Below are positions 36,336-44,657 of a stretch of 64,000 bases of DNA, piece after piece (the first letter of the stretch is position 1; every line of letters starts with the position of its first letter). The notes under the pieces were generated by a model. It worked only from the letters and a program-made list of their open reading frames with translations. It did not search any database and had not been told where the DNA came from. The DNA is taken from NCBI RefSeq assembly GCF_002080045.1, contig NZ_MUIN01000002.1:526127-590126 (forward strand). Reading direction: 5' to 3'. A program made the position numbers and the translations under genes. The DNA is from Pseudomonas sp. Bc-h (GTDB taxonomy: Bacteria > Pseudomonadota > Gammaproteobacteria > Pseudomonadales > Pseudomonadaceae).

Positions 36336-37283
36336 TCAGGAAAACAGCGGATCGGCACCGCCAAGGCAGGCCAGGCCCAGCTCTTTCATGCGGTGATACA
36401 AGGTCCGTCTGGGGATTTCCAGCTCCTGCACCACGGCGTCCAGGCTGTGTTTGTGGCGCTTGAGGGCGTCCTCGATGAGCATTTTTTCGATGACCCTCAG
36501 TTGGGTCTTCAGGCCGGTTTCAGGATCACGATCCGGTACGGGGTCGGCACCCAGCAATGGGAAACCCAGCACAAAACGCTTGGCGGCAGATTTCAGTTCG
36601 CGGATATTGCCAGGCCATGCATGGCTCAGCAGGACTTGCACCAGGCCGTTGTCCAGCACCGGGATCGGACGGTCGAACTCGCGAGCGATGCTCTGGGTGA
36701 ACTGGTCGAACAACGGCAGGATCTGTTCGCGACGTTTGCGCAAGGCCGGCATCTGAACAGTCAGCACATTGAGGCGGAAATACAGGTCGCGCCGAAACAG
36801 CCCTTGTTCCACGAGTTCATCCAGCGGTCGCTGCGCGGAGGCGATGACTCGCAGGTCCACGGGGATGAATGCGGTCGAGCCCAGCCGTTCGATTCCGCGG
36901 GTTTCCAGAATGCGCAGCAATTTGGCCTGAAGGCTCAGGGGCATGCTGTCGATTTCGTCCAGATACAGCGTCCCGCCGCAGGCTGCTTCGATGTACCCCT
37001 CCCGTGATCGATTGACCCCGGTGTACGCACCGTTGACCACGCCGAACAGCTGACTTTCCGCCAGCGTCTCAGGAATCGCCGCGCAGTTCATGCCGACAAA
37101 AGAACCTGTCCGACCAGACAACTCATGAATGCGTTTGGCCAACGTGTCCTTGCCGGTCCCTGTCTCCCCGCACAAGAGTAAATCCATGCTCAGACTCGCG
37201 GTATTCAATGCAATCTGCTGAATATCCAGCGGTGCCTTTTCCCCTAAAGACGCACAGCCGCTTACATCGATTTCTTCCTTCAT
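36336..37283 (-). CDS. hrpR: Sigma54 enhancer-binding activator HrpR
   Basis: A 315-residue partner of HrpS with the same architecture: Walker A GETGTGKD, Walker B GGTLYLDEIDSM, and a Fis-type helix-turn-helix (LDAVVQELEIPRRTLYHRMKEL). The sigma54-contact loop reads GAYTGV instead of GAYTGA, so the last Ala is Val. The pair arose by duplication; they are about two-thirds identical by eye. The upstream 1.1 kb is an AT-rich region with no clear gene, where its promoter must lie. Confidence 0.93.
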   Translation of the reverse strand: MKEEIDVSGCASLGEKAPLDIQQIALNTASLSMDLLLCGETGTGKDTLAKRIHELSGRTGSFVGMNCAAIPETLAESQLFGVVNGAYTGVNRSREGYIEAACGGTLYLDEIDSMPLSLQAKLLRILETRGIERLGSTAFIPVDLRVIASAQRPLDELVEQGLFRRDLYFRLNVLTVQMPALRKRREQILPLFDQFTQSIAREFDRPIPVLDNGLVQVLLSHAWPGNIRELKSAAKRFVLGFPLLGADPVPDRDPETGLKTQLRVIEKMLIEDALKRHKHSLDAVVQELEIPRRTLYHRMKELGLACLGGADPLFS

Positions 37284-38381
37284 CGATACCTCTCAAATTG
37301 GGTGCAAGCGAGTTATTAGTACCACGCATTACACAGGCATCAATATTTAATTTTAGTTCCCGACCCCGATGAGAACAGGTTCACAAGGTTAAGCCAGTGA
37401 TATCAATATGACCCCACTTCCGGGCGTAACTAATGTTTGCGCAAAGGCTTTCAAACGCCTATTTAAATTTAGGACTTGCCTGCACGACTTCATTGTTTTA
37501 TTAGCTGGCATCGAGGGAGCGACAATGCTCACTGAGTATCACAATACATTAACAATCAACGGGTTATGCTCCGTGCTGGTGCGTCCAGGCCGTGGCAGCC
37601 AAGGCCTCGCCAGAAATCCAGCGTCGAGCGTTGGATCGTTGAGTTCGTTTTTGCAAAACATCGCCATACTGAATATACAACTTCAAGAATGAGCGCCGCG
37701 GCCTCATCGCTTTTAACGGCACCGCCGCAGTTATTGACTGCTTATTTCAAACTCACTGTTATAGGGATCAATTAATACGCCCACTCACGATCACTGCAAA
37801 CAACTGACGACCTATTGACCAGAGTTTTCTCGCTCGCCAATTAAAACTTTAAAATCAAGAAAAAACAGTATTGCGCCATTGTTCGGAAATCCAACTAAGG
37901 ACATTCGGTTTTCCGAACAGTGCTTTATCCTTTCAGCGGGTTCGCCGAGAGCCCATGATTTCCGGGGCCTTCAGTGGCACTACGCTTGTATTGGGAATGA
38001 TAAGCCAGGCAAAGGTTTGCGACTTAACGCCGGGAACCAGAATCGGGATCCAACTAAACAACGAGCGGGTCCGAACACGTTCATGACTCCGGTGATGCCT
38101 GTGCATTCGCCAGAGAAATACAGTTGCGATGTTTCAAGATATGTCGGCATCGACAATGCGTGGGTGTGTATCAGGAGGGTTACAGATGCCGCAAAAAGTT
38201 CAGCCTCGGCACGGCGTTTTAGATGAAAGAACATGGCGCGAGCGCCTCCATTGCGTCGCGAATTAGCGGGTTTATCCAGCAGCCTAAAGGTGTATCAAGC
38301 TCGTTACTCCCGCTCCCGCAGCGTGCCGTGCCTCAAAGCGGGGCACTACACTGGTGACCAGACCAAGGGGTGGACCAAAGT
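37284..38381. other. AT-rich region between hrpR and hrpH, gene debris only
   Basis: About 1.1 kb, visibly lower in GC than its surroundings. There is a perfect 10-bp inverted repeat TGTTCGGAAA / TTTCCGAACA (37880-37889 and 37910-37919). Two short ORFs have good ribosome sites but no recognisable product: 37525-37692 (55 residues, GGGAG upstream) and one at 38186 (26 residues after AGGAGG, MPQKVQPRHGVLDERTWRERL). The latter looks like the stump of a lost gene. In P. syringae the conserved effector region lies beyond hrpH, so effector debris is possible but unproven. Confidence 0.4.
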
Positions 38382-39485
38382 TCAAGGCAGCAACCTGACG
38401 GAAGGCGACATCGGCGTAGCACTGACTGCCAGCGCTTCGGTTGGGGTGTCGGAGGCTTCGCTCATCATTTTGGCCAGGCTTGCAGACAACTGCCGCGCCT
38501 GTTCCCGGGGAACGAGAAGGTGATTGGGACCGTCGACGGTTTTCTTGCGCAGAAACGCAGGGTTCAGCCCCAGCAGTACCGCTTCGTCGATGCCGGCGCT
38601 GGCGGCCAGTCGGCCAAGGTCCACCGGGCGCGCCAGCTCAATGGCGGTGAAGTACGGCGCATTCGCCACCGGGCTCAGTTGCACCCCATAGACTTCAGGC
38701 TCACGCACCAGCAGTGACAACGCCAGCAGGCGCGGCACGTAGTCCTGGGTTTCCCGAGGCAGATCCAGATGCCAGTAATCGCCGGGCAGGCCTCGTCGCT
38801 GATTGGCTTCGATCGCCCGCGCGACAGTGCCCTCACCTGCGTTATACGCCGCCATCGCCAGCAGCCAGTCGCCGTTGAACTGATCGTGCAGACGGGTCAG
38901 GTAATCCATCGCCGCCTTGCTCGACGCCACCACGTCCCGTCGACCGTCGTACCAGGCGGTTTGCCTCAGATTGAAGTCCCGCCCTGTGGCCGCCATGAAT
39001 TGCCACAGCCCGGCGGCGTCACGGATGGAGTTGGCTTTGGGGTTGTAGGCGCTCTCGACAATGGGCAGCAACGCCAGCTCGGCCGGCATCCTGCGCTGGT
39101 CCAGAGACTCGGCGATGTAGTGCAGATAAGGACCGGCACGTTGACTGGCGTTACGCAGGAATCGCGGATTTGCCAGCAGCCAGTCGCGCTGTCGGGCGAT
39201 GCGCTGATTGATGCCGTTGTCGTCGACGAGACTGAAACCCTGCCCCAGCCGGCCCCAGATATCGCTGCCGTCATAGGCCACGGGGAAAGACGGCGTTGGC
39301 ATGTCAGGACTGTGCTTGAGGCCTGCCACCAGGCGTGGCGTGTGTTCGACACTGGCCTGGCGTGGATAATCGAACGACTGACAACTCGCGCATAACACCA
39401 CAATGCCAAGGGAGCTGAGACGCAGAGCACACGTGAGGCTCGAAAACCTCGCGGGCAGGGCTGAAAAAGGCGGCATGAAGGGCAA
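38382..39485 (-). CDS. hrpH: HrpH, type III-associated lytic transglycosylase (MltD-like)
   Basis: A 367-residue lipoprotein-like N-terminus (about 36 residues ending VVLCASC) then an SLT domain: catalytic Glu in LPIVESAYNPKANS, followed by DAAGLWQFMAATGRDF and AYNAGEGTVARA. The C-terminus holds a LysM-like remnant (LGLNPAFLRKK...HLLVP). In P. syringae HrpH lies next to hrpR, remodels peptidoglycan for pilus assembly and can itself be secreted. An hrp box ends 20 bases before the ATG, so this is an HrpL target rather than housekeeping mltD. Confidence 0.85.
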   Translation of the reverse strand: MPFMPPFSALPARFSSLTCALRLSSLGIVVLCASCQSFDYPRQASVEHTPRLVAGLKHSPDMPTPSFPVAYDGSDIWGRLGQGFSLVDDNGINQRIARQRDWLLANPRFLRNASQRAGPYLHYIAESLDQRRMPAELALLPIVESAYNPKANSIRDAAGLWQFMAATGRDFNLRQTAWYDGRRDVVASSKAAMDYLTRLHDQFNGDWLLAMAAYNAGEGTVARAIEANQRRGLPGDYWHLDLPRETQDYVPRLLALSLLVREPEVYGVQLSPVANAPYFTAIELARPVDLGRLAASAGIDEAVLLGLNPAFLRKKTVDGPNHLLVPREQARQLSASLAKMMSEASDTPTEALAVSATPMSPSVRLLP

Positions 39486-39504
39486 GTCCTGAGAACGGTT
39501 ACCC

Positions 39505-39532
39505 TAGGTGGCATGCGCGCCTTGCCGGTTCC
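39505..39532 (-). promoter_or_regulatory. hrp box of hrpH
   Basis: The complement reads GGAACC-N15-CCACCTA, matching the consensus with the shorter allowed spacer. It begins four bases after the stop codon of the neighbouring dehydrogenase gene, so the hrp block ends exactly here. The leader before ATG 39485 would be very short. Confidence 0.85.
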
Positions 39533-39535
39533 ATG

Positions 39536-40423
39536 TCAGTTTTGGCGATTGGACCAGCCCTCGACCGTGCGCACCAGCTCGGTCAGGTCACGTCCTGCGC
39601 CGTCCTGCTGCGCGGCCACGTTCCACAGTTGCCGTGCAGCGTTGCCCAGCCACATCGGCACACCCAGGGCCTGACACTCCTCAATGGCCAGGCCAATGTC
39701 CTTGCACACGCTGGAAACAGGGAACCCGAAATCGAAGGTGCCCGGCAGTACGTGCTTTGGGAATTTATCCAGGGTCGCGCCATTCTTGCCGCTGCCTGCG
39801 TTGATCACCGACATCATCACTTCAGGGTCCAGGCCGCCCTTGACGCCGGCGACAAAGGCTTCGCTGGTGATGGCGAAGGCGGTGGTCGAGAGCATGTTGT
39901 TCAGCAGTTTGAGCAACTGGCCCTGCCCCGGCTGCTCGCCGACGATGAACACCTTGCCGAACACATCGAATAACGAACGCACGCGCTCGACCGCCGCAGG
40001 GTTGCCCGCGACCATCAGTGCCAGGCTGCCGCTGTTTGCCCCGGCTGCGCCTCCACTGACCGGCGCGTCAACCGTGTCGATGCCCTTGGCGGCAAGCCCT
40101 GCAGCGACTTCCTGTTCGGCGCGCGAGCCCACGGTCGAGAGGTCCACCAGCGTTCTTACTGCGCGGCCTTCGATGATGCCATCGGCGCCCAACGCCACCG
40201 CCTTGAAGATCGCCGGGCTGGGCAGGCTGGTGAAGATGATTTCGGCGTTGTCGGCCACTTCGCGGACACTCTCGGCGATGCGCGCACCGAGCGCCGCCAG
40301 CTCATCCAGCGCGGCTTGATCCTTGTCGTAGATGACCAGCGAATGCCCGTGTTGCAGCAGGCGCCGCGCCATGGGACGCCCCATGACGCCTACGCCGATG
40401 AAGCCCAGTTGTGGGTCGGTCAT
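39536..40423 (-). CDS. HIBADH-family NAD(P)-dependent oxidoreductase 1
   Basis: A 295-residue beta-hydroxyacid dehydrogenase: nucleotide-binding FIGVGVMGRPMARRL, the substrate motif VDAPVSGGAAGANSGSLALMVAG near residues 115-140 and catalytic Lys in QGQLLKLLNNML. Relatives include 2-hydroxy-3-oxopropionate reductase and 3-hydroxyisobutyrate dehydrogenase. It ends the eleven-gene catabolic run; AGGAA precedes the ATG. Two more paralogues lie in the same run (44654-45571 and 48906-49799). Confidence 0.88.
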   Translation of the reverse strand: MTDPQLGFIGVGVMGRPMARRLLQHGHSLVIYDKDQAALDELAALGARIAESVREVADNAEIIFTSLPSPAIFKAVALGADGIIEGRAVRTLVDLSTVGSRAEQEVAAGLAAKGIDTVDAPVSGGAAGANSGSLALMVAGNPAAVERVRSLFDVFGKVFIVGEQPGQGQLLKLLNNMLSTTAFAITSEAFVAGVKGGLDPEVMMSVINAGSGKNGATLDKFPKHVLPGTFDFGFPVSSVCKDIGLAIEECQALGVPMWLGNAARQLWNVAAQQDGAGRDLTELVRTVEGWSNRQN

Positions 40424-40439
40424 GATTTTTTCCTGATAG

Positions 40440-41780
40440 TTAGAGACTGGCCAGGCGCATCACGGCACCGGCGTCGGTTGAATGTTCCAGCGTCCACAGT
40501 GCATCGAGCAACGGCTGCGGCTCGCACCCCGAACGGCCATACGCCGCAAGCTCTCGCAGTTTGTTCTCGAGAAACTGATCGCTCAGCGGTGCGTCGAGGC
40601 TGCCCAGTGACACGTCGATGGTGCGGCTGAGGGTTTCCCGGGATTTGAAGAAAATCCGCACTTGCGCAGATTCCACCGCATAGTCGGGGTCATCGATGAA
40701 CTGCAGGCGGTCGTACAGCAGGCGCAGACGCTGGTCGGCCACCGCCGCATCGCTGAATTCGGCCAGACCCGCCCTGCCCGTCGCCAGACTGACCGCCACC
40801 GCGTGTTGCGCACTGACCTGGGATTGGCGGCCCAGCACGATGTCCGGGCGATCAGTGCGTTGACGCAACAAAGGATGCCCGGTCAGCTCGATGCGCAAGA
40901 TGTCGTCCAGGGTCCAGCTGCGATCACGGGACAACTCAAGACAGGCTTGAATCACCGGGTTGAGCACCACGCCGCAGGGATAGGGCTTGTAGGTGTTGGC
41001 GAGCAAGGCCCAGTGCTCGCCGAGCCCGCTGGTGACTTCAGCGAGGCGCGGCTGCTCGCCGAAGACATTGAGAAAGCCGCGCTCGCCTTCCAGCGGCTGA
41101 TCTGGCCCGGCAAAGCCGTCGAGGGCCAGTAATGCCGAGAGCAGGCCATTGCGCGCGGCATTGCCGACGCCAATGCTTTTCGCCGCGCTGCCCAGGGTTT
41201 CAACCAGCCCGCAGGCTTGAGCGCTGGCGTTTCCGAAGGCCCAGACCAGCTGTTCTGCGCTCAAGCCCAGCACCTTGCCCACCGCTGCTGCGGCGCCGAA
41301 TACGCCGCAGGTGGAAGTGATGTGCCAGCCGCGTCGGTAGTGTTCGGGGGAAATGGCCATGGCCAGACGGCATTCGACCTCGACCCCCAGCACCAACGCC
41401 AGCAACAGCTGTTCGCCACTGACAGCCCGGGTTTGCGCCAACGCGAACAACGCCGCAGCGACCGGAGCCGTGGGGTGAAGAATGGTTGGAATGTGGGTGT
41501 CGTCGTAGTCGAAGACGTTGGCGCTCATGGCGTTCAGGGAGGCTGCGTTGAGCATGTCCATCGATTCGCTGCGCCCTGCAACCCGGGCCTGGCCGCCAGC
41601 ATTGAAACGGGAAAACAGTTTCACCGCCTTGACCACATCAGGGTCGCTGCAACCGGCCAGGCACACGGCGAAATAATTGACCAGCGCGCGCTTGGCTTCG
41701 TGGCGCACGGTCGACGGAATGTCCGACCAGGCAGTGGTCTCGATGAATTCGGCCAGCGGGTGGCTTAAGGCGTGGGTCAT
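40440..41780 (-). CDS. MmgE/PrpD family protein
   Basis: A 446-residue MmgE/PrpD protein. It begins with HPLAEFIETTAWSDIPSTVRHEAKRALVNYFAVCLAG and has the helical substrate-binding fold (TSTCGVFGAAAAVGKVLGLSAEQLVWAFGNASAQACGL). Known members dehydrate 2-methylcitrate, isomerise cis-aconitate-like acids or cleave imino acids. AGGGAA is upstream. In the catabolic run it sits 16 bases before the HIBADH 1 gene. A branched tricarboxylic or hydroxyacid intermediate is suggested but unproven. Confidence 0.85.
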   Translation of the reverse strand: MTHALSHPLAEFIETTAWSDIPSTVRHEAKRALVNYFAVCLAGCSDPDVVKAVKLFSRFNAGGQARVAGRSESMDMLNAASLNAMSANVFDYDDTHIPTILHPTAPVAAALFALAQTRAVSGEQLLLALVLGVEVECRLAMAISPEHYRRGWHITSTCGVFGAAAAVGKVLGLSAEQLVWAFGNASAQACGLVETLGSAAKSIGVGNAARNGLLSALLALDGFAGPDQPLEGERGFLNVFGEQPRLAEVTSGLGEHWALLANTYKPYPCGVVLNPVIQACLELSRDRSWTLDDILRIELTGHPLLRQRTDRPDIVLGRQSQVSAQHAVAVSLATGRAGLAEFSDAAVADQRLRLLYDRLQFIDDPDYAVESAQVRIFFKSRETLSRTIDVSLGSLDAPLSDQFLENKLRELAAYGRSGCEPQPLLDALWTLEHSTDAGAVMRLASL

Positions 41781-41840
41781 TGGATTCCCTGACGCAGATT
41801 AACGTTCGGCTAGCAGTCCTGTAGCACGGCAAAGACTTTC

Positions 41841-42608
41841 CTACCCCGCCATCCACCCATCATCCACCGGCAAGGTCGCGCCGGTGATGGAGGCGGCGGA
41901 TTCGCTGCACAGAAACACGATCAGATCAGCCACATGGCTGGCCTCGACAAAGCGGCCCGTTGCCTGTTTGCCTTGCAGAAACTGCCGCGTGGCCGTTTCT
42001 CGATCCAGTTGTCTGTCCGCCATCAACGCGGTCAATCGCCCTTCGATATTCGGGGTCAGCACCGAGCCCGGGCATACCGCGTTGCAGGTAATGCCCTGCC
42101 CCTGGGTTTCCACCGCCACCGCCCGGGTCAGCCCCAGCAAGGCGGTCTTGGTGGTGACGTAGTCGATGCGATTGGCAATGGCCCGGGAGCCGTAGGCCGA
42201 CGACAGATTGAAGATGCGCCCCCACTGACGTTCGCGCATGCCAGGCAGCACCAACTGAATCCCGCGAAACGCGGCGGTCAGATTCACCGCCAATGCCTGA
42301 TCCCAGCGCGCCAGGGGAAAGTCCTCCAGGGTTGCGAAATGCCGAACCACCGCGTTATTGACCAGCACATCCACCCGCCCTGCGGCTTCGATCAGCGACT
42401 CGATCTCATGGGGCTGCGACAAATCGGCCCGCACATAGCTGACCCAGACATCGTGGGCGCGCATCAACGCGTCGCAGGTCTGGCGCATGTCTTCAGGTGC
42501 CGCCAGCCCATGCAAGACCACGTCGCAACCCGCAGCAGCGAGGCCCTTGCTCATGGCAAGGCCCAGCCCGTCCGATGAGCCGGTCACCAGCGCGACGCGG
42601 CCTTTCAT
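41841..42608 (-). CDS. SDR oxidoreductase (3-hydroxybutyrate dehydrogenase-like)
   Basis: A 255-residue short-chain dehydrogenase: TGSSDGLGLAMSKGLAAAGC (residues 9-28), NNAVV motif, catalytic Ser in FNLSSAYGS with YVTTKTALLG replacing the usual YxxxK (Tyr-Val-Thr-Thr-Lys, so intact). The C-terminal pattern (TGATLPVDDGWMAG) is that of 3-hydroxybutyrate dehydrogenase-type enzymes. It overlaps the MBL gene stop by four bases (ATGA), so it is translationally coupled within the catabolic run. Confidence 0.86.
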   Translation of the reverse strand: MKGRVALVTGSSDGLGLAMSKGLAAAGCDVVLHGLAAPEDMRQTCDALMRAHDVWVSYVRADLSQPHEIESLIEAAGRVDVLVNNAVVRHFATLEDFPLARWDQALAVNLTAAFRGIQLVLPGMRERQWGRIFNLSSAYGSRAIANRIDYVTTKTALLGLTRAVAVETQGQGITCNAVCPGSVLTPNIEGRLTALMADRQLDRETATRQFLQGKQATGRFVEASHVADLIVFLCSESAASITGATLPVDDGWMAG

Positions 42609-43453
42609 ACACCTGCTCCACTGGCATCGATACGCACGGCAAACGAAGGATCACTCGGGTCCACCGGCGCGAAGCGATTCATCACCTCAGGGTCATGTCC
42701 CGGAATGACCACAGCGCCCGGGCGCTGCAACCACTCGCGAATCTGCTCATAGCCCTGATACATGTCGGCCAGACTGTCGAGCACCGCAAACGGCCGATCC
42801 AGCTCCAGCTCTTCGTAATAGTGGATGGCATCCGAAGCGAGAATCACCGGGCCTTCGGGCATCTCCACCACCACCGCCATCTGCCCAGGCGTATGCCCGC
42901 CGATCTCGAACAGTTCGATGCCCGGAATCAGCGTATTGCGGCGCTCGTCGAGCAAGGTGATGCGGCCGTCCCGGTGCAGCGCCTGAATACGCTGAATGTC
43001 CAGCGGATCAATGTGGTGGGCGTACTGAGGTCGCTGGCCCATGTCGGCGCCCCAGAACTCGAACTCGCGCCGCGACATGACGATCTTCGCGTTGGGATAA
43101 AGGCCCAGATTCCCGGCGTGATCGTAGTGCGCGTGGGTCAACACCAGCAATTTGACTTCGAGCGGGTCGATGCCCAGCCGCGCCAGTGCGTCGGCGGGCG
43201 AAACCACCGGTTGACGTCGACGCGCCGCCGCAGCCTCCGGGCTGAAGCCGGTGTCGATGACGATGGTCTGGTCGGCGTTGCGGAAGATCCAGAAGAAGTA
43301 ATCCATGGTGATTTCCGCATCCGGCTCACGGTACGCGCGGAAGTTGTAATAGCACTCGCTCTTGGTGGTCTGCCGGGTGCCGTAACGCACCACGATGACT
43401 TCGGGGTCCTGCCAATCCGGTTTCTGCTTGTTGTGATCAGTGGTGTAATTCAT
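42605..43453 (-). CDS. Metallo-beta-lactamase fold hydrolase, AHL-lactonase-like
   Basis: A 282-residue MBL protein with the zinc motif H107-A-H109-Y-D111-H112, a further GGHTPGQ histidine and ASDAIH aspartate. The arrangement and the region ELFEIGGHTPGQMAVVVEMPEGPVILASDAIHYYEELELDRPF are those of the AttM/AiiB-like N-acyl-homoserine lactonase group. In this context it may instead open a lactone intermediate of the pathway. It is coupled to the SDR gene by a four-base overlap. Confidence 0.83.
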   Translation of the reverse strand: MNYTTDHNKQKPDWQDPEVIVVRYGTRQTTKSECYYNFRAYREPDAEITMDYFFWIFRNADQTIVIDTGFSPEAAAARRRQPVVSPADALARLGIDPLEVKLLVLTHAHYDHAGNLGLYPNAKIVMSRREFEFWGADMGQRPQYAHHIDPLDIQRIQALHRDGRITLLDERRNTLIPGIELFEIGGHTPGQMAVVVEMPEGPVILASDAIHYYEELELDRPFAVLDSLADMYQGYEQIREWLQRPGAVVIPGHDPEVMNRFAPVDPSDPSFAVRIDASGAGV

Positions 43454-43469
43454 TGATGACTCCGGTCTT

Positions 43470-44246
43470 TCAACGATTCAGATTCGGCTGCGCGCGCGAT
43501 TCACCCAGCGCGTGTTCGAGCATGGGTGCTGCAACCAACGCGCCGTGGATGCCGATGACGCTGACGATCTCCAGCATCTCCATGATTTCATCCCGGGTGG
43601 CGCCGTAGCGCAGCGCATTGCGCATGTGCAGCTTGAGCCCCGGCACGTAAAGATGAGTCGCTGCCGCATCGAACGCGCAATACATCAGCTCCTTGACCTT
43701 GGGTTCCAGCACGCCGGTCCGCCACGGCACGGACGAGAACTCGACATAGGCCTCGAACAGTTCGGGGTCCAGTTCCAGCAGCCCTTCCCACGACGAATGC
43801 CAGTAACCACGGTTGTCGATGAAACTGGCCTTGAGGGCTTCACGCCTGGCATCCAGCGGTTCGGGGCCATCACGCATGCCCTCTTCTTCCAGCACCTCCA
43901 GCAGCACCGGCACGCCGACATTAGCGGCATGGATACCGACCGTGCTGATCAACTCCAGCACTTCCATCAGCTCCTCTCGTGTGGCGCCATGGGCCAGCGC
44001 GACGCGCAGATGCTCGTGAATGCCTGGGCGATACAAGTGGGTCGCAGCGGCATCGGCGGCAATGGCAATGAACGCCTTGACCTTGTTCGGCAGGTGATTC
44101 TTTTGCCAGGGTACGGCGGCGAAACCGGCATAGGCTTCGACGAAGCCGGGGTCCAGGCGCAGCATGCTGTCCCACGCCAGGTTCCAGGTCCCGCCGCTAC
44201 GCTCGAAGGCTTCCCGGGCTTTTTGTTGTTTTTCTGTGAGGCTCAT
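43470..44246 (-). CDS. Carboxymuconolactone decarboxylase family protein, duplicated domain
   Basis: A 258-residue protein with two AhpD/CMD-like repeats: first half PGIHEHLRVALAHGATREELMEVLELISTVGIHAA and second half PGLKLHMRNALRYGATRDEIMEMLEIVSVIGIHGA, each flanked by a WxSxLxLDPxxxEAYxxFxxVPW segment. The family includes 4-carboxymuconolactone decarboxylase and AhpD; neither half shows the AhpD CxxC. The first half reads SMLRLDPGFVEAYAGFAAVPW. It lies in the catabolic run between MBL and cupin. Confidence 0.83.
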   Translation of the reverse strand: MSLTEKQQKAREAFERSGGTWNLAWDSMLRLDPGFVEAYAGFAAVPWQKNHLPNKVKAFIAIAADAAATHLYRPGIHEHLRVALAHGATREELMEVLELISTVGIHAANVGVPVLLEVLEEEGMRDGPEPLDARREALKASFIDNRGYWHSSWEGLLELDPELFEAYVEFSSVPWRTGVLEPKVKELMYCAFDAAATHLYVPGLKLHMRNALRYGATRDEIMEMLEIVSVIGIHGALVAAPMLEHALGESRAQPNLNR

Positions 44247-44267
44247 GCTGTTTCTTCCCTTCTGCGG

Positions 44268-44657
44268 TCAGTCCGCGGAACGCAGGTAGTCGGCATCCGC
44301 CACCGCTTCCTGCCACACGGTCTTGCCGATGGAAGTGGCGGTATGGACCATGAAGTTTTTGGTGTTTGCGCCGTGCCAGTGGCGCTCGTTGGGCCCGATC
44401 CACACCGTGTCACCCTGACGAATCGGTTGCGGCTCGCTGCCTTCCAGGCAAATCCAGCCGCTGCCCGCCGTGACGTACAGCACTTGCCCTTGTTCGTGGT
44501 AATGCCAGAACGTGCGCGCGCCGGGGTTGAACGAGACGTTATTAATGGTCACGCCATCGGTGGCAGGCATCACCGGGTCGGCCCAGACCACGCCGGTGAA
44601 GGTGGCGCCACGCTGTTCGGAAATCGCGCCTTCGACGCTGCCGTGAAAAACCTTCAT
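44268..44657 (-). CDS. Cupin-domain protein
   Basis: A 129-residue single-domain cupin with both motifs: PGARTFWHYHEQGQVLYVTAG (metal His/His/Glu-like) and the second motif GDTVWIGPNERHWHGA with another His. It resembles the small cupins that accompany CMD proteins, possibly as dioxygenase, isomerase or decarboxylase helper. The start overlaps the neighbouring HIBADH 2 stop by four bases. Confidence 0.85.
   Translation of the reverse strand: MKVFHGSVEGAISEQRGATFTGVVWADPVMPATDGVTINNVSFNPGARTFWHYHEQGQVLYVTAGSGWICLEGSEPQPIRQGDTVWIGPNERHWHGANTKNFMVHTATSIGKTVWQEAVADADYLRSAD

Noticed and set aside
35217..37007. 596-codon frame opposite hrpR and hrpS
   Set aside because: Arg/His/Gln-rich antisense reading of two proven AAA+ genes.
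38041..38068. GGAACC followed by CCAACTA before hrpR/hrpH gap ORFs
   Set aside because: The spacer is about 11 bases and CCAC is broken, so it is not an HrpL promoter.
37980..38234. 84-codon minus-strand ORF between hrpR and hrpH
   Set aside because: No ribosome site, mixed composition and no recognisable domain.
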